A stretch of DNA of 64,000 bases from JAYYZW01 sp965217605 (GTDB lineage: Bacteria > Pseudomonadota > Gammaproteobacteria > Ga0077536), in NCBI GenBank assembly GCA_965217605.1, contig CBDCJB010000013.1, positions 1 to 64,000 on the forward strand. The letters run 5' to 3'. A program made the translations under genes and the position numbers. The notes under the pieces are model-generated. The model was not told the origin of the DNA, made no database searches, and saw only the letters and a program-made list of their open reading frames with translations. This document shows, piece by piece, positions 1-9,261 of the stretch. The stretch's first letter is position 1. Every line of letters starts with the position of its first letter.

Positions 1-1116
1 AACGACATGATCCTGACGTACACCCGAGCCGAGGACGTGCATCTGTCCAATCTCTTGCAGATGGCTAATGTCACGACCTGGCATTTCCCGCAATACGCCT
101 TCGGGCAACGGGGACACCACGTCGACCACGCCTATGCCCTGGTGCCGGGTCAGGAGTCCCCGCGCACCTCCCACCGCGGTCACACGATCGGCCTCAATGC
201 CAAACGTTTCCACTGGCCGGGCGACGATTACTTTCTCTATGACCACACCGCCAATGCGATACACGCAGACGGCGGATTGTGGGGTTACGCGCACGTCGCA
301 TTGGACGCCTTCAACGTCGCCTGGGGACTCGCGCTGGATGTGCCCCTGGGTTTTGTGGATTTCTTCGAGATGCTGCAGATGGACTCGCTGAACACGGGTT
401 ACATGTACGATTTTCTGAACATGGGCTTCCGCATGTTGCTGTCGGCGGGATCCGATTACCCCTATATCCACGTCGCCGGCACCGAGCGGGTTTACGTGCA
501 GGTCAACGATGCGTTCACCGTGCAGGGCTGGTTCGACGCTTGGCGCAACAATCGCGCCTTCGTCTCAAACGGTCCGATGATCGAATTTACCGTCAATGGC
601 GACGCCGGCGCCAATGAACTCGAGGTGAAAGCCGGCACGGGCTTGCTGGTCAAAGCGACGGCCCGCGTCAATCCGGACTACGACAACTTGGACCGCCTCG
701 AATTGGTGGCGCACGGCAATGTCGTCAGAACGGTCAGTTCCCAGGACGGTGCGGAGGTTCTAGAGCTCGAGCACGAACTCACCGCCGATGGACCACTCTG
801 GTTTGCGCTCAGGTCATTCGGCAAAGCGCACGGAAAAGCGCATACGGGACCGGTGTACGTCTATGTCGACGGCAACCGGAAATTCCACGATCGCGAAACC
901 GTGAGCTTGCTGGCCGAAAAGTATAAAAAGCTTCTGGTTGGATTGAAGGGATCGACGCCGACCCTCGACGAAGAGTGGGAACGCTTTAACGTCGAGCACG
1001 ATGTGTTGCGCAAATGGCATGACGACAAACCGGGCCTCGATGAACGCATCGAGCGCGCGATAGGCATTTACCAACTACTCATCGATGAATCGCGGGGCGC
1101 CATCAAACGGCTCTGA
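1..1116 (+). CDS. CehA/McbA-family metallohydrolase, 5' end outside window
   Basis: This is the C-terminal half of a protein paralogous to the next gene. The frame is open from base 1, and the first visible residues align with about residue 330 of the neighbour, so the N-terminus lies outside the window. Visible features are the YAHVA and GSDYPY motifs of the CehA/McbA metallohydrolase family (PHP-like fold, metal bound by His and Asp), then a beta-rich tail. Family members hydrolyse carbamate or ester type substrates; the substrate here is unknown. The gene is followed after about 50 bases by its paralogue on the same strand, probably in one transcript. Confidence 0.75.
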   Translation, partial: NDMILTYTRAEDVHLSNLLQMANVTTWHFPQYAFGQRGHHVDHAYALVPGQESPRTSHRGHTIGLNAKRFHWPGDDYFLYDHTANAIHADGGLWGYAHVALDAFNVAWGLALDVPLGFVDFFEMLQMDSLNTGYMYDFLNMGFRMLLSAGSDYPYIHVAGTERVYVQVNDAFTVQGWFDAWRNNRAFVSNGPMIEFTVNGDAGANELEVKAGTGLLVKATARVNPDYDNLDRLELVAHGNVVRTVSSQDGAEVLELEHELTADGPLWFALRSFGKAHGKAHTGPVYVYVDGNRKFHDRETVSLLAEKYKKLLVGLKGSTPTLDEEWERFNVEHDVLRKWHDDKPGLDERIERAIGIYQLLIDESRGAIKRL

Positions 1117-1163
1117 ATATACGGCCCATGTTTCAAAATCAAATCGGGGGAGGAAACGGCATC

Positions 1164-3275
1164 ATGCGGAAATTGATAGTATTCGCCGGCGGTCTAATCA
1201 CCGCGCTGTGCGCGAGCGCGCACAATGAACACCCGCTCGGGCTGCAACACGTGTTCTGGGAGACCGATCCACACGTCGTGCGCACGATTGGGCTCAATTT
1301 CGACTTCCATGGTGGTGCAGACACGATTGCGTATCGGGTGCTCGGCCGGGTGGAACGCCGCGGCGAGCATGAATGCCTCGTGGGGCCGCATTTCCTGTTC
1401 GACGTGGACGACCGCTTCGCCTTCGATATCGACGAGACGGTCACACTCGAGCTCCTGTTCGACGCCAGTGTTTCGACGGGTTTCAACCTCTCCTATGACC
1501 ACGCCGTAAACCCGGTCGCGTTCAGCCGCAAATTCGACTCCACGTCAAACGAGCGCTGGCATCGAGAGACGGTACGGCTGGAGCGGGCGCGCTTCGCCAA
1601 TCGCAAGTACTGGAAGACGGATTTCTCGATCTCCGCGCCGAATACCAATTTTCCGCCCGCGGACTACAAATCGGACCACGATTTCGCGCTCTGCGACATG
1701 CGCCTGAGCCGTGAGAACAAACCCGTCGAAGCGACGCCACCAGGCCGGCTCGAGCTCAACGTCACGAACGAGCGCGGCGAGCCGGATACGGTGCGTGTCG
1801 GGCTCTATGATCGCGAGGGCGCGGCGCCTCTGGCCAGCATAAAGGCGTTGACGCTGACGCGGTACATGGAGCGCATCCGAGAGCTGCCACTGCGCGTCAC
1901 ACCGCGCGCCTGGCCGAGCAAGGGCCTGTTCGTGTTCTACATCGACGGCGAGTACGGCGCTGTGGTGCCGCCCGGCGAGTACACCCTGGTCATGACCAAA
2001 GGGCCCGAATACCGCCTTAGCACGCAGACGGTCACCATCGAGAGTGGACGCACGACCCAGGTTTCGCACGCGCTCGAGCGCTGGTCAGACCTGCCGGCGC
2101 GCGGCTGGTATTCAGGCGACGATCACATTCACATCGAGCGACGTGAGCCAAGCCATAATTCGAATATTCTGAAGTACACGCGGGCGGAGGACGTGCACCT
2201 GTCCAATCTGCTGCAGGCGGCTAACATCTCGAGCCCGTTTTTCCCGCAATACGCGTTCGGCGCGAAGGGCCGTTATGTAGAAGGTAAATATGCGCTGGCT
2301 ACGGGACAGGAGAATCCACGTACCTCGCACCGCGGACACACCATCGGGCTCAATGCCAAGCAGTACTACTGGGACCAAAGCGACTATTTTCTCTATGACC
2401 TGACCGCCGCGAAGATCCGTGCTGACGGCGGCTTGTGGGGCTATGCACACGTCGCAATGGACGGCTTCAACGTCGCCTGGGGCCTCGCGCTCGACGTGCC
2501 GCTCGGCTTCGTCGACTTTCTCGAGATGCTGCAGATGAACACCCTGAATACCCGCTACCTCTATGACTTCCTGAACATGGGCTTTAAGTTGCTGCCGGCA
2601 GCGGGCTCGGATTACCCGTACATACACGTCGCCGGTACCGAGCGCATTTATGCGAAGATAACCGGGCCGTTCAGCGTACAGGGTTGGTTCGACGCGTGGC
2701 GATCGAACCGCAGTTTCATTTCGAACGGCCCCGTGATCGAGTTCACGGTGAATGACGACGACACCTCGCAGGAGTTGGACGTCGCGCGCGGAAGCACTCT
2801 GACGGTCAAGGCCAACGCAGCCGTCAATCCCGATTACGATCGCCTGGAACGTCTCGAGCTTGTCGTGCACGGCGACGTGGTAGCTTCCGCGTCGGCTGCG
2901 GACGGCGACGAGCGCTTGACGCTCGAGCACGCCATAGAGGCAGGAAGCCCGTTCTGGTTTGCGCTGCGGGCGTTCGGGCTCGGTAACGGTAAGGCGCATA
3001 CGGCGCCGGTCTATGTCTATGTCAACGGGGATCGACGCTTCCACGATCGCGAGACCGTCGCCACAGTAGCGGCGAAATATCAGGATTCGCTGCGGGCGTT
3101 CAAGAACTCGACGCCGGACTACGACGAGGAATGGGAAGTACACCAGATCCCACGCGGCATCTTCCGCACCAAGTGGAATGAAGATAAACCGGCGCTCGAC
3201 GAGCGCATTGATCGCGCGATCGAGATCTACCAGCTCTTAATCGACGAATCGCGGGGTGAGATAGAGCGCTTGTAG
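1164..3275 (+). CDS. CehA/McbA-family metallohydrolase, exported
   Basis: A 703-residue protein. I chose ATG 1164 because it follows a GGGGGAGG ribosome site and opens a signal peptide (MRKLIVFAGG, then a hydrophobic run ending near CASA); the frame is open to 1128 but without such a site. The first 300 residues look like beta-sandwich domains. The metal-binding half has DDHIH at 319-323, AHVA with His429 and GSDYPY with Asp483. This matches the CehA/McbA family of PHP-like metal hydrolases, probably periplasmic; the substrate is unknown. The gene is a tandem paralogue of the preceding one. Its TAG stop is the first triplet of a REP-like palindrome. Confidence 0.8.
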   Translation: MRKLIVFAGGLITALCASAHNEHPLGLQHVFWETDPHVVRTIGLNFDFHGGADTIAYRVLGRVERRGEHECLVGPHFLFDVDDRFAFDIDETVTLELLFDASVSTGFNLSYDHAVNPVAFSRKFDSTSNERWHRETVRLERARFANRKYWKTDFSISAPNTNFPPADYKSDHDFALCDMRLSRENKPVEATPPGRLELNVTNERGEPDTVRVGLYDREGAAPLASIKALTLTRYMERIRELPLRVTPRAWPSKGLFVFYIDGEYGAVVPPGEYTLVMTKGPEYRLSTQTVTIESGRTTQVSHALERWSDLPARGWYSGDDHIHIERREPSHNSNILKYTRAEDVHLSNLLQAANISSPFFPQYAFGAKGRYVEGKYALATGQENPRTSHRGHTIGLNAKQYYWDQSDYFLYDLTAAKIRADGGLWGYAHVAMDGFNVAWGLALDVPLGFVDFLEMLQMNTLNTRYLYDFLNMGFKLLPAAGSDYPYIHVAGTERIYAKITGPFSVQGWFDAWRSNRSFISNGPVIEFTVNDDDTSQELDVARGSTLTVKANAAVNPDYDRLERLELVVHGDVVASASAADGDERLTLEHAIEAGSPFWFALRAFGLGNGKAHTAPVYVYVNGDRRFHDRETVATVAAKYQDSLRAFKNSTPDYDEEWEVHQIPRGIFRTKWNEDKPALDERIDRAIEIYQLLIDESRGEIERL

Positions 3276-3351
3276 CCCGGATGGAGCGCAGCGGCATCCG
3301 GGGGTCCGCGCTCGATATTCCCGGATTCCGCTTCGCTCCATCCGGGCTACG
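3273..3351. repeat. REP-like palindrome, copy 1
   Basis: Inverted repeat with arms TAGCCCGGATGGAGCGCAGC and its near complement around a short spacer. The same unit recurs at 10991, 22936 and 44508. It lies between convergent genes, so it could also act as a bidirectional terminator or mRNA stabiliser. Its first three bases are the stop codon of the upstream gene. Confidence 0.85.
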
Positions 3352-3359
3352 GACTGCGG

Positions 3360-4769
3360 CTATTTAGACATCCATGTGCCATGGAAGCTGATTGGCGCTG
3401 CGTGTTCGAGCACCACGGTTGCGACCGGGCCGTCCTCGATGCGATCGCCCTTGAGTATCGCAAGGGCGCTCGTCCCTGCACCCGCGTCGAAAATCACGCT
3501 CAACAACCAGCAGCCGTCCGGAACGACCACCGGCTCGCCGACCTGCACCTGTCCGTCAAAGGTGTATCCGACCTTCGCACCGCTTTCCATGTCGACGCGG
3601 ACGATGCTGTCGTGCCAGCCCACGCCGCGTGATGCTTCCACGAGGTAGCCGAACTGGTAGGCCTGACCGGCCTGCCGTATGTCGATCATAGGGAACTCGA
3701 AATTTCCGGCGTCGACGATCGTCTCGTCGACGTTGCCCGTCGCCGTCTGAATTATGTAACGCCGCAGCTTCCCCGGCGTATGAAACTCGCCCGGATCGCC
3801 GCGCATGATGCGTTCGAAATAGGGATCTTCTCCAATGAAATGGTCCGGATCGTCGTATCCGACGAAATCCGCGACGATTGCGCCGTCTCGTTCGTAGGCA
3901 TTCATGCTGTGCCACATGAACGCACTGGGCGCTTCGCCCTGCGCCACGACGTCGCCGGAGTTCTTGTCGATGACCATGACAATATTACCGAGCTCCGGCG
4001 TCCATTCGAGGCTTTGCGTAAATGCCTTCAAACCGACCAGGCCTGCGAACGGATTCACCTTCAGCGCGTGAAAATTGAATACGACGTAGCGTTCGGTCGC
4101 AAACCAATCGTGAAGATACGTGGTACGCGGCGGCGCGAATTTAAAACTGGATTTCTGCTTGAGCGCGCCATCGAGGATCAAAACGTGGATCTCATAACGC
4201 CGGCCGTGCTCCTGTCCGAACAGCAGCCAATCGCCGGTCGTGCTGTCGTAGCGGGTATGGGCATTGAAATTCGCGAGCCGCGCGTCTTCGTCCGGGTGGA
4301 ACAAGCCAATCGTGCTCAGGCTCGCGGGGTCGAGTTCATACGGGAGCCCCGTGTCATCAAAGGCGAACGCGCGTCCGCGTTTGGCGACCACACTGACGCC
4401 CGCCTGGCCCTTGATACGCGTGATGCTGTTGCCGAGCAGGCCTTTTGCCGATCGTGTCGTCCAGGTCGGGTACAGGTAGTGACCTGCTTGTTCTTCCGCG
4501 ACGAATTTGTCCGTTCTCACGAACCGCGCCTGGTAGTCGACTTTACCGTCGCCGATCCGAAACGCCTGAATGAGGCCGTCGCCATCGAGCAGGTGGCGCT
4601 TTCGCCGGTCCGCGCGTTCGAACAGGCCCGGGCCGTTACGCAACAGCGTGCCGTTCAGGTCTTCCGGCAGCGTACCGGTGATACGCGGCGCGTAGTGATA
4701 CTCCTCGTGGATGGATTGGCCGAGCGGTGCGAAGGGATCGGCATGCAAAGTGGCGGGATTGGCGCTCAT
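3360..4769 (-). CDS. Carotenoid oxygenase (RPE65/CCD family)
   Basis: A 469-residue protein of the carotenoid/stilbene cleavage dioxygenase family: a seven-bladed propeller with a non-haem Fe(II) held by four histidines. The opening region (residues about 25-70, with NGTLLRNGPG and LLDGDG) is typical. The four likely iron ligands are His171, His220, His287 and His463. Family enzymes cleave carotenoid or stilbene double bonds; the substrate is not predictable. The ATG at 4769 follows a GGAGGA site. The gene is divergent from a PadR regulator, with two perfect palindromes between them, so it is very likely the target of that regulator. Confidence 0.88.
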   Translation of the reverse strand: MSANPATLHADPFAPLGQSIHEEYHYAPRITGTLPEDLNGTLLRNGPGLFERADRRKRHLLDGDGLIQAFRIGDGKVDYQARFVRTDKFVAEEQAGHYLYPTWTTRSAKGLLGNSITRIKGQAGVSVVAKRGRAFAFDDTGLPYELDPASLSTIGLFHPDEDARLANFNAHTRYDSTTGDWLLFGQEHGRRYEIHVLILDGALKQKSSFKFAPPRTTYLHDWFATERYVVFNFHALKVNPFAGLVGLKAFTQSLEWTPELGNIVMVIDKNSGDVVAQGEAPSAFMWHSMNAYERDGAIVADFVGYDDPDHFIGEDPYFERIMRGDPGEFHTPGKLRRYIIQTATGNVDETIVDAGNFEFPMIDIRQAGQAYQFGYLVEASRGVGWHDSIVRVDMESGAKVGYTFDGQVQVGEPVVVPDGCWLLSVIFDAGAGTSALAILKGDRIEDGPVATVVLEHAAPISFHGTWMSK

Positions 4770-4790
4770 TTGGGATCCTCCAAACGTTCG

Positions 4791-4810
4791 TTATGCAACT
4801 ATTTGCATAA
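4791..4810. promoter_or_regulatory. Palindromic operator 1, probable PadR site
   Basis: TTATGCAACTATTTGCATAA: perfect 8-base arms around 4 bases. It lies 22 bases upstream of the carotenoid oxygenase start and is shared with the divergent padR-type gene. Confidence 0.75.
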
Positions 4811-4830
4811 AGTATAGCCGAGGTTTTTGA

Positions 4831-4850
4831 TTATGCAAGTAATTGCATAA
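4831..4850. promoter_or_regulatory. Palindromic operator 2, probable PadR site
   Basis: TTATGCAAGTAATTGCATAA, with the same 8-base arms as operator 1. It starts exactly 40 bases after operator 1, about four helical turns, so both sites face the same side of the DNA. Confidence 0.75.
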
Positions 4851-4925
4851 ACGAGTATGATGATGCCGCCGTTGCGGCGGCCCTGCCTCGAGTACCGGTC
4901 ATAGCTAATAAATCCGGGAGAAATC

Positions 4926-5462
4926 ATGTCATTACGTCATGCCATTCTAGTAACGCTGGCCGACAAGGACGCCACCGGTTACGAGATCAACAAACGCTTC
5001 GAACGCGGCCTCGGAAATTTCTGGCAGGCGAGTCATCAGCAGATCTATCAGGAACTCAAGCGCATGGCGGAAGCCAAGCTGGTATCAGTGAAAACCGTCG
5101 CACAAGAGACGCGACCGACCAAGAAAGTCCACAAGATCACAAAGCAGGGGCTCGCGGAATTGAAACGCTGGCTGGCCGAGCCGACCAAAAGCCAGCCGTT
5201 TCGCAGTGCGTTTCTGGTGAAATTGTTCGCGGCGCACTTAGGTGACAGCGAACATATCATCGCCGAACTCGACGCACATCTGGCTCAGCATCGCGCTACA
5301 CTCGCCCATTACGCGAACCTCGAGACACGGTTCTTTCCGGAGCCTGAAGAACTAGATCTAAAACTACGCTGCCGGTATATGACCTTGCGACTCGGGATCG
5401 CCACCGAACGCGCCAGCATCAAGTGGTGTCAGGAATCGTTGGCTGTTTTTCGCGCCACATGA
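4926..5462 (+). CDS. PadR-family transcriptional regulator
   Basis: A 178-residue protein. Residues 1-85 form the PadR winged helix (opening LRHAILVTLADKDATGYEI, then a wing region). Residues about 90-175 form the C-terminal helical dimerisation domain of the longer PadR subclass. ATG 4926 follows a GGGAGA site. PadR proteins usually repress a divergent gene and release DNA on binding a phenolic or other small ligand. The divergent carotenoid oxygenase and the twin palindromes at 4791 and 4831 fit that arrangement, with likely autoregulation. The ligand is unknown. Confidence 0.88.
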   Translation: MSLRHAILVTLADKDATGYEINKRFERGLGNFWQASHQQIYQELKRMAEAKLVSVKTVAQETRPTKKVHKITKQGLAELKRWLAEPTKSQPFRSAFLVKLFAAHLGDSEHIIAELDAHLAQHRATLAHYANLETRFFPEPEELDLKLRCRYMTLRLGIATERASIKWCQESLAVFRAT

Positions 5463-5463
5463 A

Positions 5464-6483
5464 TCACCTGTCCCGAAACTCCGGCATCACCTGTTTGGCG
5501 AACAACTCGAAGGAACGGTTGGCCTTGGCCGGCTCGACGCCGGGCATTTGGGTTTCCATGATGAAATCCGTGCATGCGAAACCCTTCAGAAAATTTTCGA
5601 ATTTCTCCGCTACCGTTGCCGGCGAGCCGACGAGCAAGTGCTCCGCCACCGGGGACTGGCGAAGGTCCTCCAGTTTTTCGACCGTTAGTATCTGATCATC
5701 GCCTTCTACATCCGCGGCTTCGGATAATACGCCCTGGTAAAAATCCAGAATATGGAACAGATGTTCCTGCGACTCTTCCCAGGCCTGATCGTCTGAGTCC
5801 GCGCAATAGGTCATGCGCAGTTGAGCAACCTTGAACTGCGCTGGATCGCGGCCCGACGCCGCGAGGGTCTCTCGATACAGCGGCACCGGATCGGGCCCCA
5901 AGGTCGCCATTAGATGGTAGCCGTGTTCGGCGGCGAATTTGATCGCGCGTGGTCCGCGGGCGCCGATCCATATCGGCAACGGATTCTGAATGGGTTTCGG
6001 GCAGATCGTGGCATTTTTGACCTGCGTGAACTTGCCATCGATCGTCACGTTGTCTTCGTTCAGGATCCGTTCCACGATCTCGATGCCTTCGCGCATGCGC
6101 GCACCCCGCTCCTTGCGATTGAGGCACAGCGTTTCGAATTCGTTTATGACGTAGCCTTGTCCAACGCCGAGCTCGAAGCGACCGTTGGAAAAGACATCGA
6201 CGTTGGTCACTTCCTCGGCGACCAGCACGGGATGCTGAAACGGCAGTAGCATAACGAAGCTGCCAATGCGGATCCGCTCCGTTCGTATTGCAATCGCGGT
6301 CGCCGCCGTCGTAATCGACGGGTTATAACCGTCTTCGGTGAAGTGATGCTCGGTCAGCCAGACGTTGTCGTAGCCGAGTTCTTCATTGCGGGCGATCTGG
6401 TCGAGGATTTCCTGATAGAACGGCGCCCAGGGACGACGCCAACGGACGGGATTGCGGAACGATTCCATGAACCCGAAGCGCAT
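5464..6483 (-). CDS. LLM-class flavin-dependent monooxygenase
   Basis: A 339-residue luciferase-like (TIM barrel) oxidoreductase using reduced FMN or F420. Visible family marks are the early WLTEHHF block, the IRIGSFVMLLPFQHP strand, the SNGRFELGVGQGY block and a C-terminal VGSPATVAEKFE segment. I chose ATG 6483 because it follows an AAGGAGAC site; the frame is open further upstream, but that part has no family similarity. It ends one base from the convergent padR stop. The substrate is unknown; another LLM protein lies at 61669. Confidence 0.85.
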   Translation of the reverse strand: MRFGFMESFRNPVRWRRPWAPFYQEILDQIARNEELGYDNVWLTEHHFTEDGYNPSITTAATAIAIRTERIRIGSFVMLLPFQHPVLVAEEVTNVDVFSNGRFELGVGQGYVINEFETLCLNRKERGARMREGIEIVERILNEDNVTIDGKFTQVKNATICPKPIQNPLPIWIGARGPRAIKFAAEHGYHLMATLGPDPVPLYRETLAASGRDPAQFKVAQLRMTYCADSDDQAWEESQEHLFHILDFYQGVLSEAADVEGDDQILTVEKLEDLRQSPVAEHLLVGSPATVAEKFENFLKGFACTDFIMETQMPGVEPAKANRSFELFAKQVMPEFRDR

Positions 6484-6723
6484 TACAGTCTCCTTGTCAT
6501 TATTGATTTTTCGCCGCGGCATAGTAGCACCTATCCTGCATGTTGATTCGAGCGGGCTGATCGTCTGCGGTTCCCTAACGCCTGTGTGTGTCCACACGAC
6601 AAGGGCAACGCGAAGCTGGAGATGATTGGAGACTGCTTGCGGGGCGAACAGCGCTAGGCAACAGGCCACGAAACGCCGGCGCCTAAAGTGCCGCGGCGAG
6701 AGCCGCTTTCTGAAGAAGAGAGA
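6484..6723. other. Intergenic region between LLM gene and group II intron
   Basis: No gene is supported here. It holds the ribosome site and likely promoter of the LLM gene and the 3' exon flank of the group II intron. GC-rich short inverted repeats occur around 6675-6710. Confidence 0.4.
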
Positions 6724-6792
6724 GTAGAGGAGCCGGTCGCCCGGGCTCCCCCCTCGTTAGAACCCAGCGCGCCCAATTCGGGCACTAGGCTC
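6724..6792 (-). ncRNA. Group II intron domains V and VI
   Basis: On the minus strand, 6792 to 6760 reads GAGCC...GGGTTC, a 33-base hairpin with the domain V layout. It is followed by a G-rich/C-rich stem with GGAGCC paired to GGCTCC and the terminal CTAC expected of domain VI. The exact branch-point adenosine was not assigned. Confidence 0.75.
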
Positions 6793-6805
6793 ATGATAAA
6801 GGCAT

Positions 6806-8161
6806 TCACACAGCCGTAGGCCCGTAAAGACGGTGATAAATTCTCACCTTAGGAAGCGGGAAGGCCTGCAAGAAGCAGCTGAACTGATCCCAGGTGAACG
6901 ACTTCCGCTGGCTTCGTCTATTCAGCCATTTGAACAGAATGCGGGTCGCTTGATACACGAATCTCTCCAGCTGCTTGGCATTGAAAGACACGCCATAGTA
7001 GCGGATGTGACCCGCCAACTTTGCGTGGAAGATTTTCCATATATCGGGCAAGCGCGCCCTGTTTCTGACTCGACGGGCCCAGAGATTTACGTTGATCAGT
7101 TTTGAACGCAATCGTTTGCCGCTCGTTTTGACCTTGGGCACCACGTTTCCTTTGCGTGATCTGCCCAGATAGAACGTAAATCCTAGAAAGTCGAAAGCAC
7201 CTTGCTTAATTCCTTTTCGAGCCTGAACCTTAGAGAATGAAACCAGCTTGGTCTTGTCCTCGTTCAAACTGAGGTTGAACTTCGCCAGGCGCTTCACTAT
7301 TGCCACCCTGATCCGCTCTGCGTCATCATGCCTACCGCAACATACGATGGCATCGTCAGCATAGCGGAAGAGCTCAACCCGACCACGACAATGTTTCTTG
7401 ACAACTTCATGGAACCAGCTGTCGATCACATAGTGCGCATAAATGTTGGCGAGAATCGGACTGCAGATACTCCCTTGCGGAACACCCTCATCACTAACCA
7501 ACAGCTCATCACCGGCTAGCACACCCGCTTTGAACATGCGGATGATATAACGGATAAAGCGTTGGTCTTTTATCTTCTCGCGTAACATCTCTTCAAGCAA
7601 TTTGTGATCGATGGAGCCAAAGAAGTCGGCAACATCCAAGTCGATAACGGTTTGAACTTCATTCAGTAGCAGATGACGACCGAGTGCCTGAATCGCATCG
7701 TGACAGCTTTTGTTGGGCCGGAACCCGTAGGAACTGTCCAAAAACAGCGGCTCATAAATGCTCTCCAGTACTTTCTGGGTCATCTTCTGGATCAGCTTGT
7801 CCTCGAAGTTATTGATGCCTAGCGGCCGTGTTGCGCCTGTTTTCCCGTCCTTAGGAATTAACACTTGCCAAACCGGACAGGGCCGGTATGACATCGTCTT
7901 CAGACGCTTGACCACTGCGATCAGATTGTCTTCAAGGTCTAACCCGTATCTCTCTTTGCTTATACCATCTGTACCAAGTGCCTTCTTTCCATCCAGCTCT
8001 TGGTAACAGCCCCGCAGTGATTCCACGTTAAAGTGGTGCATCAAGCAGTTGAACTGCTTTGACGAATCACCTCGAGACAGCTGCGCTATCCTCGTCAATT
8101 TTGTGTTCGTTGTTACTTGGAATTCTGCTGATCCCACAACGTGTCCTCTTCGAGGTCGCAT
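6806..8161 (-). CDS. ltrA: Group II intron reverse transcriptase/maturase
   Basis: A 451-residue LtrA-like protein. The RT domain spans about residues 20-320, with the GFRPNKSCHDA block, the VPQGSICSP block and the catalytic YADD at 267-270. A maturase (domain X) region follows, with RYYGVSFNAKQL near the C-terminus. I see no HNH endonuclease domain. The ORF lies within the intron just upstream of domain V and looks full length. The upstream start is uncertain; family similarity begins by about residue 18. The protein would help the intron splice and retrohome, although the intron RNA is interrupted by an IS. Confidence 0.92.
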   Translation of the reverse strand: MRPRRGHVVGSAEFQVTTNTKLTRIAQLSRGDSSKQFNCLMHHFNVESLRGCYQELDGKKALGTDGISKERYGLDLEDNLIAVVKRLKTMSYRPCPVWQVLIPKDGKTGATRPLGINNFEDKLIQKMTQKVLESIYEPLFLDSSYGFRPNKSCHDAIQALGRHLLLNEVQTVIDLDVADFFGSIDHKLLEEMLREKIKDQRFIRYIIRMFKAGVLAGDELLVSDEGVPQGSICSPILANIYAHYVIDSWFHEVVKKHCRGRVELFRYADDAIVCCGRHDDAERIRVAIVKRLAKFNLSLNEDKTKLVSFSKVQARKGIKQGAFDFLGFTFYLGRSRKGNVVPKVKTSGKRLRSKLINVNLWARRVRNRARLPDIWKIFHAKLAGHIRYYGVSFNAKQLERFVYQATRILFKWLNRRSQRKSFTWDQFSCFLQAFPLPKVRIYHRLYGPTAV

Positions 8162-8421
8162 TTACCCACGGCCCTTCCCTCCACAGACGTTACTCTGCTT
8201 CAACGGTACTATGGCCGATCTGACTTCCAACTAGCCCTTTCGATCGCCTCGCTATTACACTTGTTGACCGATACTTCCATCCTTCGAAGAGCTATTGGAT
8301 CTCCCACGTTCACCTATTTACCTTTGTTACATGCCGTGCTCTACGATCCCGGAGAAACTGCTAAAACCAGAAGTGGACCCCGGATCTTGGACAGTGTCTT
8401 AAGTGAAATCTCCACCGTGTT

Positions 8422-9261
8422 TCAGGCCGCTTGCGTGACCATCTCGAAGTACACCGCATCCGGGGTGCGTCGGTCCAGCGCCGCGTGCCGGCGCCGCGCA
8501 TTGTAGAAGTCGAAGTAGCGGGTGAGCCCGACACGCAGCGCGGCCGGCGTCTCGTAGGCGCGCAGGTAGACATCCTCGTACTTCACGCTGCGCCACAGGC
8601 GTTCTACGAAGACGTTGTCGAGCCAGCGCCCCTTGCCATCCATGCTGATCGCCACCCCATGCGCCTTGAGCACATCGGTGAACGCCGCGGCGGTGAATTG
8701 CGCGCCTTGGTCGGTGTTGAAGATCTGCGGTGCCTCGTAGCGAGCTAGAGCCGCCTCGAGCGCCTCGACACAGAAGTCACCGTCCAGCGTGTTCGATATC
8801 TGCCACGAGAGCACCCGGCGCGAGTACCAGTCCATCACTGCGACCCGATACATGAAGCCCCGCGCCATTGGGATATAGCCGATGTCCGTCGCCCAGACTT
8901 GGTTCGGCCGTTCGACCGAGACGTCCTTGAGCAAGTACGGGTAGACCTTGTGGCCATGACCCGGCACGCTCGTGCGAGGCTTCGGATAGAGCGCTGCCAG
9001 TCCCATCTCGCGCATCAGTCGCTGTACCCGCTTACGATTGACCCGATGCCCGCGCGTCTCCAGTTCGTCTCGCCTCCGACGGCTACCGTAGAACGGCAGC
9101 TCAAGGTGGACCTCGTCGATCAGACGCATCAGCGCCAGATCGGCGTCCGACACCGGACGCGGGCGGTAGTACGCTGTCGAGCGCGCAACCTCGAGCAGTT
9201 CACAGCGCCGGGTGACCGGCAACGAATGCTCGCGCATAACCATCTGACGGCGCTCGCTCAA
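8422..9261 (-). CDS. IS3-family transposase OrfB
   Basis: A 279-residue integrase-core protein: an N-terminal HTH_21-type segment (about residues 1-95), then an rve catalytic domain with the DDE triad at about Asp126 (WATDIGY), Asp184 (NTDQG) and Glu220 (VERLWRS). The frame opens with TTG overlapping the orfA stop, so expression is probably by -1 frameshifting to an OrfAB fusion, as in other IS3 elements, or by coupled initiation. The catalytic residues are intact. Confidence 0.92.
   Translation of the reverse strand: MSERRQMVMREHSLPVTRRCELLEVARSTAYYRPRPVSDADLALMRLIDEVHLELPFYGSRRRRDELETRGHRVNRKRVQRLMREMGLAALYPKPRTSVPGHGHKVYPYLLKDVSVERPNQVWATDIGYIPMARGFMYRVAVMDWYSRRVLSWQISNTLDGDFCVEALEAALARYEAPQIFNTDQGAQFTAAAFTDVLKAHGVAISMDGKGRWLDNVFVERLWRSVKYEDVYLRAYETPAALRVGLTRYFDFYNARRRHAALDRRTPDAVYFEMVTQAA

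Noticed and set aside
2112..3143. 343-codon open frame on the minus strand opposite the CehA gene
   Set aside because: It is a shadow of the GC-rich plus-strand gene; it has no ribosome site and no recognisable domain, and the opposite frame has a clear family.
3780..4817. 345-codon plus-strand frame opposite the carotenoid oxygenase
   Set aside because: Shadow frame; the minus-strand product has all four iron-ligand histidines in place.
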